In this document: one piece after another, positions 42,210 to 52,248 of the stretch | Layout: each line of letters starts with the position of its first letter | Position numbering within the stretch: position 1 is the first letter of the stretch | Source: Kitasatospora kifunensis | GTDB taxonomy: Bacteria > Actinomycetota > Actinomycetes > Streptomycetales > Streptomycetaceae | Length of the DNA stretch: 64,000 nucleotides | Direction of reading: 5' to 3' | Assembly (NCBI RefSeq): GCF_014203855.1 | Contig: NZ_JACHJV010000001.1 | Span: 3,472,001 to 3,536,000 of the forward strand | Notes under the pieces: generated by a model | Seen by the model: only the letters and a program-made list of their open reading frames with translations | Told to the model about the DNA's origin: nothing | The model's database searches: none | Made by a program: the position numbers and the translations under genes

Positions 42210-43448
42210 TCAGGCGAGCCGCAGGGTGGCGGTTGCGCCGCCGTCGGGGGCGTTGGCGAGGTCGAGGCGGGCGTTGAGGACGGCGGCCTGCCCGAGGGCG
42301 ATGGTCAGGCCGAGGCCGTGGCCCTTGCCTCGTTCGGGGGTGCCGGTGCGGAAGCGCTGGGGGCCCTCGGCGAGCAACTCGGGCGGGTAGCCGGGGCCGT
42401 GGTCGCGGACGGTCACCGTGGCGTCGTCGATGGTGATCTCGACCGGGGCGCGGCCGTGGCGGTGGGCGTTGATGAGGAGGTTGGCGATGATCCGGTCGAG
42501 TCGGCGGGGGTCGGTCTCCACCGTACTGGCCTGACGGACAGTCATGTCCGCCTGCAGACCCGTGCGTTCGACGGCCTCGATGACGACCTCGGGCAGCGGC
42601 ACCGGGAACAGGTCGGCCTGTTCCACGCCGGCGTCCAGGTGGGAGATTTCCAGCAGGTTCTCGACCATGGTCCGCAGGACCATGATGCGGTCGCGCACCA
42701 GGTCGGTGGCTTCGCCGTCGGGGAGCAGTTCGGCGGCGACGACCAGGCCCGACAGGGGCGTGCGCAGTTCGTGGGCGACGTCGGCGGTGAAGCGCTGCTC
42801 GGTGATCAGCCGCTGGTGCATGGCGTCGGCCATGTGGTCGAAGGCCGCGGCGATGTCGTCGACCTCGTCGTGTGTGAAGGCGGCGGTACGGGTCGGCTGG
42901 CCGGTGCGGGCCCGGAGGTCTCCGGCGGAGATCCGGCGGGCGGTGGCGGCCACCCGACGCAGGCGGCGGTTGGGGAGTTCGGCGGCCAGGGCAGCGATCG
43001 GGACGATGACGGCCAGCGCGGCGAGCGAGGCGTAGACCATGTGCCGGTCCAGCGCCTCGATGCTCAGCCGGTCGCTGGTCATGTCGACCCTGGTGGACAG
43101 CACGTGCCCGCCCTCGACCGTGGCCGCCCACATCCGGCTGGTGTAGATCCTCTGGTCGTCGTAGGCGGTGGCGAACGACCCCGCGCGGGCCTGCAGGGCC
43201 AACACGGGTGGCAGGCTGCCCGAGTCGACGTCGACTCCCGTCGGCGGGGTGCCGGTCTGGCGGTAGGTGCTTGCGGCGTCCTGGAGCTGGCTGATCGCCT
43301 TGTCCCTGGCGAGGTCCTTGGCGCGGGCCCAGGTGGACTGGTGCACCAGCAGGCCGACGGCGAGCGCGACCGCGACCGCGGCGACGGCGACCAGCGCGGC
43401 GATCTTCCAGCGCAGCGAGTGCGGGTTGAGCAGTTCCTTGAGGCGCAC
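42210..43448 (-). CDS. CseC/VanS-like sensor histidine kinase
   Basis: The 412-residue kinase has two membrane segments (about 15-35 and 140-160) around an external sensor of about 100 residues, HAMP, and a catalytic region with His226 in DVAHELRTPL, N-box LLINAHRHG and G2 GKGHGLGLTIA. Layout and sequence resemble CseC, the envelope-stress kinase of S. coelicolor. GTG 43448 lies 6 bases after the response regulator stop, so the two form one unit. Confidence 0.9.
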   Translation of the reverse strand: MRLKELLNPHSLRWKIAALVAVAAVAVALAVGLLVHQSTWARAKDLARDKAISQLQDAASTYRQTGTPPTGVDVDSGSLPPVLALQARAGSFATAYDDQRIYTSRMWAATVEGGHVLSTRVDMTSDRLSIEALDRHMVYASLAALAVIVPIAALAAELPNRRLRRVAATARRISAGDLRARTGQPTRTAAFTHDEVDDIAAAFDHMADAMHQRLITEQRFTADVAHELRTPLSGLVVAAELLPDGEATDLVRDRIMVLRTMVENLLEISHLDAGVEQADLFPVPLPEVVIEAVERTGLQADMTVRQASTVETDPRRLDRIIANLLINAHRHGRAPVEITIDDATVTVRDHGPGYPPELLAEGPQRFRTGTPERGKGHGLGLTIALGQAAVLNARLDLANAPDGGATATLRLA

Positions 43449-43454
43449 CCGCGG

Positions 43455-44225
43455 TCAGCGCCTCAGCTTGTAGCCGAAACCGCGCACCGTCTCGATCCGG
43501 TCGGCGCCGACCTTCTTGCGCAGCCGCTGCACCGCCAGGTCGACGACGCGGCTGTCGCCGTCCCAGCCGTAGTCCCACACGTTGCGCAGCAGCGTGTGGC
43601 GGTCCAGGACGATGCCGGGACTGGCGGCGAACTCCAGCAGCAGGCGCAGCTCGGTCGGGGTGAGCGAGACCGGCTGCTGGGCCAGGAAGACCTCCATGCC
43701 GAGCGTGTCGATCCTCAGGTCGCCGAAGACCAGCAGGCCGGTCGGCGCTGTCGGGGCCTGGGCGGGCGCGGGCAGCGCACCCGGGGCCGTCCTAGTGGCG
43801 GCAGCGGCCGGCGTGGCGGGCGAGTAGGTGGCCCGGCGCAGCAGGGAACGGATCCGGGCGACCAGCACCGCGGTGTCGACCGGCTTGACGACGTAGTCGT
43901 CGGCTCCGGCCTCAAGGCCCGCCACCACGTCCAGCGCGTCGCCGCGCGCCGACATCATCAGCACCGGCGTCAGGCCGCTCTCGCGCACCAGGCGGCACAG
44001 GCTGATGCCGTCCAGCTCCGGCAACATCACGTCCAGCACCAGCACGTCGTGGCCGCCCGCGCGGGCCAGCTGCAGTCCACTCAGCCCGTCGGGGGCGGTG
44101 GTGACCTGGTAGCCGTAGCGCTCCAGCGAGAGTGCGACGGATCGGCGGATCACGTCGTCGTCCTCGACCAGCAGGACGCGGACGGTCTCGGACAGCGGAC
44201 CTGTGGCGGTGGCGGGGCGGGTCAC
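43455..44225 (-). CDS. CseB/OmpR-family response regulator
   Basis: The 256-residue regulator has a receiver domain (Asp65 in LVLDVML, Lys114 in VVKPVD) and a C-terminal OmpR winged helix (about 165-256, ending ETVRGFGYKLRR). An Ala/Pro linker of about 30 residues joins them. It most resembles CseB. GTG 44225 has GGAAGG upstream. With the kinase downstream and a D,D-carboxypeptidase gene upstream, a cell-envelope role is likely. Confidence 0.92.
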   Translation of the reverse strand: MTRPATATGPLSETVRVLLVEDDDVIRRSVALSLERYGYQVTTAPDGLSGLQLARAGGHDVLVLDVMLPELDGISLCRLVRESGLTPVLMMSARGDALDVVAGLEAGADDYVVKPVDTAVLVARIRSLLRRATYSPATPAAAATRTAPGALPAPAQAPTAPTGLLVFGDLRIDTLGMEVFLAQQPVSLTPTELRLLLEFAASPGIVLDRHTLLRNVWDYGWDGDSRVVDLAVQRLRKKVGADRIETVRGFGYKLRR

Positions 44226-44335
44226 GGCGTCCTTCCTGCGGAATCGGGCGGATCGCCACGAGGGGAATGCCAGGTACCTCCCGACACCGGCCTGCTCCTG
44301 GCGTGTCCGGCCCACCGTACTAGGCATGACGCGGC

Positions 44336-44357
44336 CCCGGGATTTTCAGGTCCCGGG
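44336..44357 (-). terminator. Hairpin after second D,D-carboxypeptidase
   Basis: A 7-bp CCCGGGA/TCCCGGG stem with an 8-base loop lies 12 bases beyond the carboxypeptidase stop and before the response regulator, so the two may be separate transcripts. Confidence 0.5.
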
Positions 44358-44369
44358 CATCGGTGCGGC

Positions 44370-45452
44370 TCATGCGCGGCGCGGGGTCGTGGCGCCGGGC
44401 AGCGGCGACGTGCCGACGGCCGTACCGCTGCTACCGCCACCGCTCGGGGGCGGTGTCTGCTGGGCCAGGGCGTCCTGGACGGCGGTGATCAGGGTGTGGC
44501 TGACGTTCAGCGCGGCGCGCAGGCCCCGGGCCGGTGGGTCGCCAGCGTCCTGGTGCAGGACCACGCCGATCACCAGGCGCGGCCCGCTGGGCGTGCTCGC
44601 CCGGGCGGCCCAGGCCAGGTTTCCGCCGGCGGCCGTGCTGGAGCCGGTCTTCAGCCCTACCACGCCGTCGTGGCCGACGAGGTCGTTGGTGTTCTTCACC
44701 GTGCCAGGAACCCCGGGCACGGTCGTGCTCTCGGTGGCGACGATCGCGGCCAGCACCGGGACGGCCATCGCCCGCTGGGCGAGGACGAGTTGGTCGTCGG
44801 ACGTGCTGGTGGTGCTGTCCTGGATGCCGCTGGCGCCGGTGTAGGTGGTGTTCGTCATGCCCAGGGCGTGGGCGCACCTGTTCATCTTCGCGACGAAGGC
44901 GTTCTCGCTGCCCGCGTCCCAGCGGGCGAGCAGGCGGGCGATGTTGTTGCCCGAGGGCAGCATCATCAGCTCCAGCAACTGCCGCTGGCTGAGCTGCTGG
45001 CCCGCGCGGACCGGGGCGGTCGACTCCTCGGCCGAGAAGGACTCGTCGGCGGCCTGCTGGTCGACGGTGATCGTGGGGTTGTCGGCCGCCGTGCCGTCCA
45101 GGGGGTGGTCCTGCAGGACGACGTACGCCGTCATCACCTTGGTGACGCTGGCGATCGGGACGGGACGCTGCTCCCCGCGGGAGCCGATGGTGCCCAGCCC
45201 CTCCACCGCCACGCTCGACTGGCCCTGGACCGGCCAGGGCAGGCCGACCCACTGGGGCAGGGCCCGCACCACGGACGGCGTGCTGATCCCGCGGCCGGGG
45301 ACGAGCGTGAACGCGACGACGGTGGCGAGGGCGAGCACGACGGCCGCGGCCAGAGCCAACGTCGCGTGCGGCCCTCGCGGACCGACCTGGGGGCTCTCAA
45401 CGGGGACGTCTGCGGGCTGGCTTCGCGCCACGCGGCTACCGAACGGACGCAT
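44370..45452 (-). CDS. D-alanyl-D-alanine carboxypeptidase (S11), second copy
   Basis: The 360-residue protein has a short cytoplasmic N-terminus, one membrane segment (about 32-52) and an S11 domain with SVTK (Ser102-Lys105), SGN (Ser167-Asn169) and KTG (Lys268). It is clearly related to the carboxypeptidase at 30704 but lacks the long N-terminal region and the C-terminal beta domain. ATG 45452 has GGAGG upstream. Removing terminal D-Ala can lower glycopeptide binding, which fits its VanZ-like and two-component neighbours. Confidence 0.93.
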   Translation of the reverse strand: MRPFGSRVARSQPADVPVESPQVGPRGPHATLALAAAVVLALATVVAFTLVPGRGISTPSVVRALPQWVGLPWPVQGQSSVAVEGLGTIGSRGEQRPVPIASVTKVMTAYVVLQDHPLDGTAADNPTITVDQQAADESFSAEESTAPVRAGQQLSQRQLLELMMLPSGNNIARLLARWDAGSENAFVAKMNRCAHALGMTNTTYTGASGIQDSTTSTSDDQLVLAQRAMAVPVLAAIVATESTTVPGVPGTVKNTNDLVGHDGVVGLKTGSSTAAGGNLAWAARASTPSGPRLVIGVVLHQDAGDPPARGLRAALNVSHTLITAVQDALAQQTPPPSGGGSSGTAVGTSPLPGATTPRRA

Positions 45453-45618
45453 CGGGGCCACCTCCAAGGGCCGAACGCGCCGAGCTGCGCGTTGCCCTCA
45501 CGGTGGCCCGGGGAGGTGTCGGCTCCGCGGTGAGCGCGCATCCGCCACCGCTTAGCCTCGTATCCGTTGCGTATCAAAGCGCCCGCGGCCTGCGGCGGCC
45601 GGGCACGGCCCTACCGCG

Positions 45619-46929
45619 TCACGGCGCCGGCGACGGCTCGACCAGCGCGTCGGTGACCGCGTCGACCTGGTACGAGGTCCCCGGGGACTTCGGGTCCGAG
45701 GCGTTGGCCAGCGTCACCGACCAGCAGGGCCGCCACTGGGTACCGACCAGCGCGGCCACCAGGCCGGCGTTCAGCACGGCCCCCGGATGGGCGGCGCCGA
45801 CCGTCGCGACGGCGACCTGACGGGAGACGGTGACGGGCACCAACTGCGGGTCGGCGACGTTGCGCGAGCTGAACTGGGCGATCTTGCCGCCCGGGTCCAC
45901 CTGGATGTCCAGACGCATCGGCTCCAGCAGTCCGTCCGCGCGGTAGCGGCGGTACTCGACCGTGCGCCGCGTCTTGGACGGATCCGCCTGGTAGACCCGC
46001 ACCGTGGTGCCGGCCAGCTCCGCGGCGTACCACTGCTGCGCGAAGGCGTCGGCCACCGTCCGCGCCTGCGCGTCCGAGCCACCACCGTCGACCGACGAGG
46101 CCGCCGAAGACACCGAGGACGGGGACGAGAAGTCGGTGCCCCGGTTCAGCTGCCCGGACGGCCACTCGATGGTCAGCTGCGCCGTCCTGGTGTTCACGAT
46201 CAGCAGGTCCGGCACGCTGCCCACCGCGGCCTCCTCCTGCACCGCGACGACCTGCGTGCCGGGGCCGTAGACCAGCGCGGCGTCCTTGGCCGCCAGCGCC
46301 CGCTTCTCGCTCGACTGCACGGAGGTGAGGCCGCCGACCTCCCAGCGCGGGCTCACGGCCGCGCTCTGCACGGCGAGCACGACGAGGCCACCGGCCCCCA
46401 GCAGCGCGCCGCTGCGCAGCAGCTCGCGCCGGGGCGGCGGGACGAAGGCGCGCCGACGCGCCCAGCGCCAGCCGAGCACGAGCGCGACGCCCAGCAGCGC
46501 GCCGGTGGCGTTGGTGACGAAGTCCTGGGAGTCGCAGGCCCGACCGAGGGGGAGCAGCGCCTGGGCGGTCTCGGTGCCCGCCGAGAGCAGCCAGCAACCG
46601 GCCAGCGTGATCAGCGCTCTGTCCAGCAGCAGCACCGCGCTGAGCGCCAGTGGCACGTACAGGGCCACGTTGAGCAGCCCCTGGTGGCTGCCGAACGCGC
46701 TCAGCAGGTCCTTGCTGTAGGAGCAGATGTGCGAGGCGGTCGAGCTGTGCGCGCTGGGGTAGAGCGTGGTGGTCAGCTCACCCGCCAGGCAGAGCGCGAA
46801 GAGCACGGCGGGCCGACGGTCGAGCCCGCGCCGCGGGGCCAGCCACCAGGCTGCCGCGACGGCGATTAATCCCAGGACGGCGAAGACCGGTATCAGGCCC
46901 GCGTTCGCGCGCAGGATGGCGGGAGTCAT
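45619..46929 (-). CDS. VanZ-family membrane protein with TTA codon
   Basis: The 436-residue protein has a VanZ-type membrane domain in the first 165 residues, with conserved ETAQALLPLGRACDSQDF and NATGALLG, then another membrane helix and a C-terminal external region of about 250 residues with a PepSY-like feel. VanZ lowers teicoplanin sensitivity in enterococci by an unknown mechanism. Codon 21 (46869-46867) is TTA, so bldA control is likely. The ATG at 46929 is preceded by a 13-base tandem duplication that repeats the ribosome binding site. Confidence 0.85.
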   Translation of the reverse strand: MTPAILRANAGLIPVFAVLGLIAVAAAWWLAPRRGLDRRPAVLFALCLAGELTTTLYPSAHSSTASHICSYSKDLLSAFGSHQGLLNVALYVPLALSAVLLLDRALITLAGCWLLSAGTETAQALLPLGRACDSQDFVTNATGALLGVALVLGWRWARRRAFVPPPRRELLRSGALLGAGGLVVLAVQSAAVSPRWEVGGLTSVQSSEKRALAAKDAALVYGPGTQVVAVQEEAAVGSVPDLLIVNTRTAQLTIEWPSGQLNRGTDFSSPSSVSSAASSVDGGGSDAQARTVADAFAQQWYAAELAGTTVRVYQADPSKTRRTVEYRRYRADGLLEPMRLDIQVDPGGKIAQFSSRNVADPQLVPVTVSRQVAVATVGAAHPGAVLNAGLVAALVGTQWRPCWSVTLANASDPKSPGTSYQVDAVTDALVEPSPAP

Positions 46930-46955
46930 GGCGTGTCCTTCTGGCGTGTCCTTCT
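46930..46955 (-). repeat. 13-bp tandem duplication containing the ribosome binding site
   Basis: AGAAGGACACGCC occurs twice in tandem immediately before the VanZ-family ATG, so two identical AGAAGGA sites sit 7 and 20 bases upstream. Confidence 0.85.
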
Positions 46956-47069
46956 AGGAGATCAAGCCCGGCTTCGGGACCCTACAGCCGATCTCCCGAT
47001 CCGCAGGAACAGCCCCCACGCTGACCGCACAGCGGCCACCCACAACCCTCACAACCGGTCACGCCCACC

Positions 47070-47101
47070 GGTCGTGGGCCGAGGAACACCGGCCCACGAC
47101 C
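47070..47101 (-). terminator. Terminator of fbiC
   Basis: A perfect 11-bp stem (47070-47080 with 47091-47101) and 10-base loop lies 15 bases after the fbiC stop. Confidence 0.65.
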
Positions 47102-47116
47102 CACGTCCGCCGTCCC

Positions 47117-49732
47117 CTATTCCGCCATCGGCAGCAGCTGCGGCAGGTGCCCGTCCGAGGCCAGCGCCACCGCGCGGCGCTCCTCGCTCACCTCGCCGTA
47201 GGTCGTGGTGCGCTGCCGCGAGGGACGACCGGCGGCCTCGGCGATCGCCTCCAGGTCCCGGATGGACTTGTAACTCCCGTACGCGGAGCCCGCCATCCGG
47301 GAGATGGTCTCCTCCATCAGGGTGCCGCCCAGGTCGTTGGCACCGCTGCGGAGCATGTCGGCGGCGCCCGCCGCGCCCAGCTTCACCCAGCTGGTCTGGA
47401 TGTTGGGGATGTGCGGGTGCAGCAGCAGGCGGGCCATCGCGACCACGGCGCGGTTGTCGCGCTGGGTGGGCCCCGGGCGGGCGATGCCGGCCAGGTAGAC
47501 CGGGGCGTTGGTGTGGATGAACGGCAGCGTGACGAACTCGGTGAAGCCGCCGGTGCGCTGCTGGATGGAGGCGAGCAGGCGCAGGTGACCCAGCCAGTGC
47601 GCGGGGGTGTCGACGTGCCCGTACATCATGGTCGAGGACGAGCGAATACCCAACTCGTGGGCGGTGGTGACCACTTCGACCCAGGTGTCGGCGGGCAGCT
47701 TGCCCTTGGTGAGGATCCACCGGACATCGTCGTCCAGGATCTCGGCCGCCGTGCCCGGGATGGTGTCAAGGCCCGCCGCCTTGGCGGCGCTGAGCCACTC
47801 ACGGATCGAAAGCCCGGTCCGCGCGGCGCCGTTGACCACCTCCATCGGCGAGAAGGCGTGCACGTGGATCCCCGGCACCCGCTCCTTGACCGCCCGCGCG
47901 ATGTCGAAGTACGTGGTGCCCGGCAGGTCCGGGTGGATGCCGCCCTGCATGCAGACCTCGGTGGCACCCACCTCCCAGGCCTGCGCGGCGCGTTCGGCGA
48001 CCTGGTCGAGCGAGAGGGTGTAGGCGTCGGCGTCGGTGCGGCGCTGCGCGAAGGCGCAGAAGCGGCAGCCGGTGTAGCAGACGTTGGTGAAGTTGATGTT
48101 GCGGGTGACGCAGTAGGTGACCGTCTCGCCGACCGCGGACTTGCGGACGTCGTCGGCGACCCGGCAGAGCGCGTCCAGCGCGAGGCCGTCGGCCTGGAAG
48201 AGCGTCAGCGCCTGATCATCCGTCAGCTTGGTCGGGTCGTCGGCCGCGACGGCGAGTGCGGCGCGCAGGTCGCCGCCCAGGCGGGCGGCCGGCACCGCGG
48301 CGGCCTGCTCGCGCAGCGCGCCCCAGTCGCCGTAGACCTCGTCGAAGTCGCCGCGCCGGTCCCCGGTGCGGCCCTCGGTGTCGATCTCGCGGTGCAGTTC
48401 GGTGCGCCCGGACGAGCCCAGGTCCTCCGGCTCCTGCCAGGGCCGACCCAGCACCGGCGCCTCCTCGCGGGCCAGGTGGGACTCCGGCTCCAACAGCCCC
48501 TCCACGTGCGGCCGCAGCCGGGGGTCCAGCCAGGGTTCGCCTCGCTTGAGGAACTCCGGATAGACCGTCAGCCGCTCGCGCAGCTCGTAGCCCTGCTCGG
48601 CGGTGCGGGCCGCCAGTTCGGCGATCTGCGGCCAGGGCGCCTCGGGGTTCACGTGGTCCGGGGTGAGCGGCGAGACACCGCCCCAGTCGTCGATGCCCGC
48701 GCCGATGATCAGCTTGTACTCGCCCGCCACCAGGTTCGGCGGCGCCTGAAGCCGCATGCCGGGGCCCAGCACCACCCGGGCCACCGCGATGCAGGCGGCG
48801 ACCTCCTGCAACTCCGCGTCCGGCAGGCCGCGCATCGCGGTGTCGGGCTTGGCCCGGAAGTTCTGGATGATCACCTCCTGGATGCCGTGGTACTCGCGGG
48901 AGATGGACCGGATCGCGAAGAGCGAGTCGGCCCGCTCCTCGTAGGTCTCGCCGATGCCGATCAACAGCCCGGTGGTGAACGGGATGGCCGTGCGCCCCGC
49001 GTCCTGGAGCGCTCGCAGCCGGACGGCGGGCTCCTTGTCGGGCGAGCCGTAGTGCGGGCCGTCGGGCTCGGACCACAGGCGGGTCGCGGTGGTCTCCAGC
49101 ATCATGCCCATGCTCGGCGAGACCGGCTTCAGTCGCTGGAAGTCGGTCCAGCTGCAGACGCCCGGGTTGAGGTGCGGCAGCAGGCCGGTCTCCTCCAGGA
49201 TCCGGATCGAGATCGCCCGCAGGTAGGAGATGGTGTCGTCGTAGCCGTGCGCGTCCAGCCACTCGCGGGCCTCGGGCCAGCGGTCCTCGGGGCGGTCGCC
49301 GAGGGTGAACAGGGCCTCCTTGCAGCCCAGCGCGGCACCCTGGCGGCAGATCTCCAGGACCTCGTCCGGGGAGAGGAACATCCCCTGCCCGGCCCGGCGC
49401 AGCTTGCCGGGGACGGTGACGAAGGTGCAGTAGCGGCAGCGGTCCCGGCACAGCCGGGTGAGCGGGACGAAGACCTTCTTGGAGTAGGTGATGACGCCCT
49501 CGCGTCCGACCGCCGCCAGGCCCTGGTCACGCAGCCGGGCGGCCGTGGCGCACAGGTCCGCCAAGTCCTCGTCCCTGGCCTGGAGCAGCACCGCCGCCTC
49601 GGCTCTGTCCAGCGCCACCCCGTCCCGGGCGCGGCGCAGCGCGCGACGCATCGCGTTCGCGGTCGGCCGCGCGGTCGGTGTCGGCAGCGCGGTCGGCTTC
49701 GTGGTCGGCGCTGGAGGTGGCGTGGCGTCCAT
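47117..49732 (-). CDS. fbiC: FO synthase FbiC (CofG-CofH fusion)
   Basis: The 871-residue protein makes FO, the deazaflavin core of coenzyme F420, from tyrosine and a pyrimidine. It has two radical-SAM domains: the CofG-like N-terminal half with Cys95-x3-Cys99-x2-Cys102 and the CofH-like C-terminal half with Cys552-x3-Cys556-x2-Cys559 (CYTGCRFC). The fused form is usual in actinobacteria. The first 26 residues are a Pro/Thr-rich extension. ATG 49732 has only a weak ribosome binding site. It is a single gene. Confidence 0.96.
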   Translation of the reverse strand: MDATPPPAPTTKPTALPTPTARPTANAMRRALRRARDGVALDRAEAAVLLQARDEDLADLCATAARLRDQGLAAVGREGVITYSKKVFVPLTRLCRDRCRYCTFVTVPGKLRRAGQGMFLSPDEVLEICRQGAALGCKEALFTLGDRPEDRWPEAREWLDAHGYDDTISYLRAISIRILEETGLLPHLNPGVCSWTDFQRLKPVSPSMGMMLETTATRLWSEPDGPHYGSPDKEPAVRLRALQDAGRTAIPFTTGLLIGIGETYEERADSLFAIRSISREYHGIQEVIIQNFRAKPDTAMRGLPDAELQEVAACIAVARVVLGPGMRLQAPPNLVAGEYKLIIGAGIDDWGGVSPLTPDHVNPEAPWPQIAELAARTAEQGYELRERLTVYPEFLKRGEPWLDPRLRPHVEGLLEPESHLAREEAPVLGRPWQEPEDLGSSGRTELHREIDTEGRTGDRRGDFDEVYGDWGALREQAAAVPAARLGGDLRAALAVAADDPTKLTDDQALTLFQADGLALDALCRVADDVRKSAVGETVTYCVTRNINFTNVCYTGCRFCAFAQRRTDADAYTLSLDQVAERAAQAWEVGATEVCMQGGIHPDLPGTTYFDIARAVKERVPGIHVHAFSPMEVVNGAARTGLSIREWLSAAKAAGLDTIPGTAAEILDDDVRWILTKGKLPADTWVEVVTTAHELGIRSSSTMMYGHVDTPAHWLGHLRLLASIQQRTGGFTEFVTLPFIHTNAPVYLAGIARPGPTQRDNRAVVAMARLLLHPHIPNIQTSWVKLGAAGAADMLRSGANDLGGTLMEETISRMAGSAYGSYKSIRDLEAIAEAAGRPSRQRTTTYGEVSEERRAVALASDGHLPQLLPMAE

Positions 49733-49917
49733 GCGCCGACCCTACGCCAGCAGGAGGACCCGCCGTCCCCCAGAACCCTGATATCGCCTCAGGGTCGTTT
49801 GCGCCACGAGGCGTACGGCGCTGCCCCCGAGCGGGCGATGTCAACCGGACCCGCGCGGTCTCTAATGGAAGGGAACACGGCAGGCATTGAGCAGAGCGCT
49901 GCGGAGGGGCTGACGCG

Positions 49918-51225
49918 ATGACGACCAAGTACGCGGGATTCGACAAGCACGAGGAACCGTCGGGCGGTGACGATCAGTTCGGTCGCCCCTACCGGGCGCG
50001 CCGCCGCACCGCCGTGCGCGTGCTGGTGCCAGTGGCCATCGCGGCCGTCGCGGCCACCGGCATCGCCGTGGTGCCCGCCCTGGCCAGCAGCGATGCGCCG
50101 ACACTCCCTCAGGTGACGGCCCAGCAGCTGATTGCCAAGGTGTTCGCCAACCAGACGCAGGCGCTGAGCGGCACGGTGCAGGTCTCCACCGACCTGGGCA
50201 TCCCGAGCCAGGTCCTGGCGCTGGCGGGTCAGGGCGGCTTGGCCGGCACGGCGAACGTGGCGGGGGCGGCGGGCGGCAGCGGTCAGGCCCAGGAGCGCAA
50301 CGGCTCCGCCGCCGCCGACCCGCAGGCCAAACTGACCACCCTGCTGGCCGGGGACCACACGCTGCGGGTCGCCGCCGACGGCCCGGACAAGCAGCGCGTC
50401 GCGCTGGTGGAGCCGCTGGCCGAGTACGACCTGATTCACAACGGCGACCAGGCCTGGGCCTGGGACAGCGCCAGCAACCAGGCGCTGCACCTGACCGGCG
50501 GCGACCCGAGCGCCGCCAAGGGGGATGCGCAGCGGTCAAAGGGTCCGCTGGGCGGGGTGCCGACCACCCCGCAGCAGGCCGCCCAGCAGCTGCTGAGCGA
50601 CAGTGCGAGCAACTCGAACGTCTCGGTGGCCGGCACCACCACGGTGGCCGGGCGCAGCGCCTACCAGTTGAGCGTGCGGCCCAAGCAGTCCGGCTCGACG
50701 ATCGACGAGGTGAAGGTCGCGGTGGACTCCGCCACCGGCACCCCGCTCGCGGTGGTGGCCACCTCGACCTCCGGCAGCACCGTGCTGGACGTGCACTTCA
50801 GTGACGTGTCCTTCGCCAAGCCGAGCGCGAGCACCTTCGACTTCACGCCGCCCAAGGGCGCGAAGGTGGTCGAGCAGGCGCCGCAGCAGCACCCCAAGGG
50901 CGAGGCGGACCGGTCGCAGGCACCGGGGGCGAAGGCCGACTCGAAGGTGATCGGCACCGACTGGACCAGCGTGGTCTCCTTCGCGCTGCCGGCCAACACG
51001 GCCAACACGGCCAACACCGCCAACACGGCCGCGCCGCAGGGCGGCAGCGGGCACCACCGGCAGCTGCCGAACGCCGCCGAGCTGGTCAAATCGCTCGGCA
51101 AGCCGGTGACCGGGGGCACGCTGATCAGCACCAAGGTGATCAACGTGCTGATCACCGACGACAACCACGTCTACGCCGGTGCGGTCACGCTGCCGGTCCT
51201 GCAGGCAGCGGCGGGAGTGAAGTAA
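49918..51225 (+). CDS. LolA-like/MucB-like exported protein
   Basis: The 435-residue protein has a signal or anchor segment (about 35-58) and an external LolA/MucB-like beta fold (about 65-315), as in actinobacterial proteins annotated as outer-membrane lipoprotein carriers or sigma-E regulators. A linker with four NTA repeats (ANTANTANTANTA) precedes a C-terminal part. ATG 49918 has GGAGG upstream. Its stop codon abuts the GTG of the ABC ATPase gene, so it is translated together with the exporter and may be its substrate or lipid-handling partner. Confidence 0.85.
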   Translation: MTTKYAGFDKHEEPSGGDDQFGRPYRARRRTAVRVLVPVAIAAVAATGIAVVPALASSDAPTLPQVTAQQLIAKVFANQTQALSGTVQVSTDLGIPSQVLALAGQGGLAGTANVAGAAGGSGQAQERNGSAAADPQAKLTTLLAGDHTLRVAADGPDKQRVALVEPLAEYDLIHNGDQAWAWDSASNQALHLTGGDPSAAKGDAQRSKGPLGGVPTTPQQAAQQLLSDSASNSNVSVAGTTTVAGRSAYQLSVRPKQSGSTIDEVKVAVDSATGTPLAVVATSTSGSTVLDVHFSDVSFAKPSASTFDFTPPKGAKVVEQAPQQHPKGEADRSQAPGAKADSKVIGTDWTSVVSFALPANTANTANTANTAAPQGGSGHHRQLPNAAELVKSLGKPVTGGTLISTKVINVLITDDNHVYAGAVTLPVLQAAAGVK

Positions 51226-52248
51226 GTGACGCAGTCTCCGGCCGTGGACACGGCGGAGACCGTCGAGGGGGGCCGGGTCGCCGAGGCGGCCTCGGCCCCC
51301 CTCGACGGCCCGCCGGTGATCCGCACCCAAGGCCTCACCAAGCGTTTCGCCGGCGGGCAGTTGGCCGTGGACGGGCTCGACCTGACCGTGCCGCGCGGCA
51401 GCGTCTTCGGCTTCCTCGGCCCGAACGGCTCGGGCAAGACCACCACCATCCGGATGCTGATGGGCCTGATCGCCCCGACCTCCGGGGTGGCCACGGTGCT
51501 CGGTGCGCCGATGCCGCAGTCGGTGGCCGGTGTGCTGCCCCGGGTCGGCGCGCTGATCGAGGGGCCCGCGCTCTACGGGTACCTCTCCGGGCGGGACAAC
51601 CTGATCCGCTACGACTCGGCCGACCCGACCTCGGACCCGCGCACCCGCAAGGAGCGGGTGACGCGAGCGCTGGAGAGGGTCGGGCTGGCGGCAGCGGCGG
51701 GCAAGAAGGCGCGGGCCTACTCACTGGGCATGAAGCAACGCCTGGGACTGGCCGCTGCCCTGCTCCAGCCGCGCGAGCTGCTGGTGCTGGACGAGCCGAC
51801 CAACGGCCTGGACCCGCAGGGCATGCGGGAGATCCGGGCGCTGGTGCGCGAGGTCGCCGCGGAGGGGACCACCGTCTTCCTCTCCTCCCACCTGCTGGAC
51901 GAGATCGAACAGGTCTGCACGCACGCCGCGGTGATGTCCAAGGGCCGCCTGGTGGTGCAGGGCACGGTGGGCGAGCTGGCCGCCCGGGCGCAGGGCCGGC
52001 TGGTGGTCCGCACCGCGGACACCGAGGCGGCGCTGAAGGTACTGACCGAGCACCGGGTGGCCGGTCTGCGGGTCGGCGAGGGCCGGGTGGACGGCGAGTG
52101 GGCCGCGCTGGACGAACAGGCGCTGCCCGGGCTCTGCGCCGCCCTGGTCGAGGCCGGGGTGCGGGTGCGCGGCTTCGGGATCGAGCGGGGCACGTTGGAG
52201 GACGCCTTCGTGGCGCTGACCGGGGAGGGCTTCGATGTCGCGGGTTGA
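51226..52248 (+). CDS. ABC exporter ATP-binding protein
   Basis: The 340-residue ATPase has Walker A GPNGSGKTT (Lys71), signature YSLGMKQRL, Walker B LLVLDEPTNGLD and the H-loop SSHLLDE. It belongs to the CcmA/NatA-like exporter group, with a C-terminal DUF4162-like domain. GTG 51226 starts right after the preceding stop and its 3' end overlaps the permease gene by 14 bases. The substrate may be an antibiotic, lipid or peptide. Confidence 0.95.
   Translation: MTQSPAVDTAETVEGGRVAEAASAPLDGPPVIRTQGLTKRFAGGQLAVDGLDLTVPRGSVFGFLGPNGSGKTTTIRMLMGLIAPTSGVATVLGAPMPQSVAGVLPRVGALIEGPALYGYLSGRDNLIRYDSADPTSDPRTRKERVTRALERVGLAAAAGKKARAYSLGMKQRLGLAAALLQPRELLVLDEPTNGLDPQGMREIRALVREVAAEGTTVFLSSHLLDEIEQVCTHAAVMSKGRLVVQGTVGELAARAQGRLVVRTADTEAALKVLTEHRVAGLRVGEGRVDGEWAALDEQALPGLCAALVEAGVRVRGFGIERGTLEDAFVALTGEGFDVAG

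Noticed and set aside
42099..45533. 1144-codon open frame on the + strand
   Set aside because: Antisense to the kinase, regulator and carboxypeptidase genes.
42210..46929. Complete vancomycin resistance cluster
   Set aside because: No vanH, vanA-type ligase or vanX gene is present; the D,D-carboxypeptidase is S11, not VanY, so only a loose analogy holds.
47147..49921. 924-codon open frame on the + strand
   Set aside because: Antisense to fbiC.
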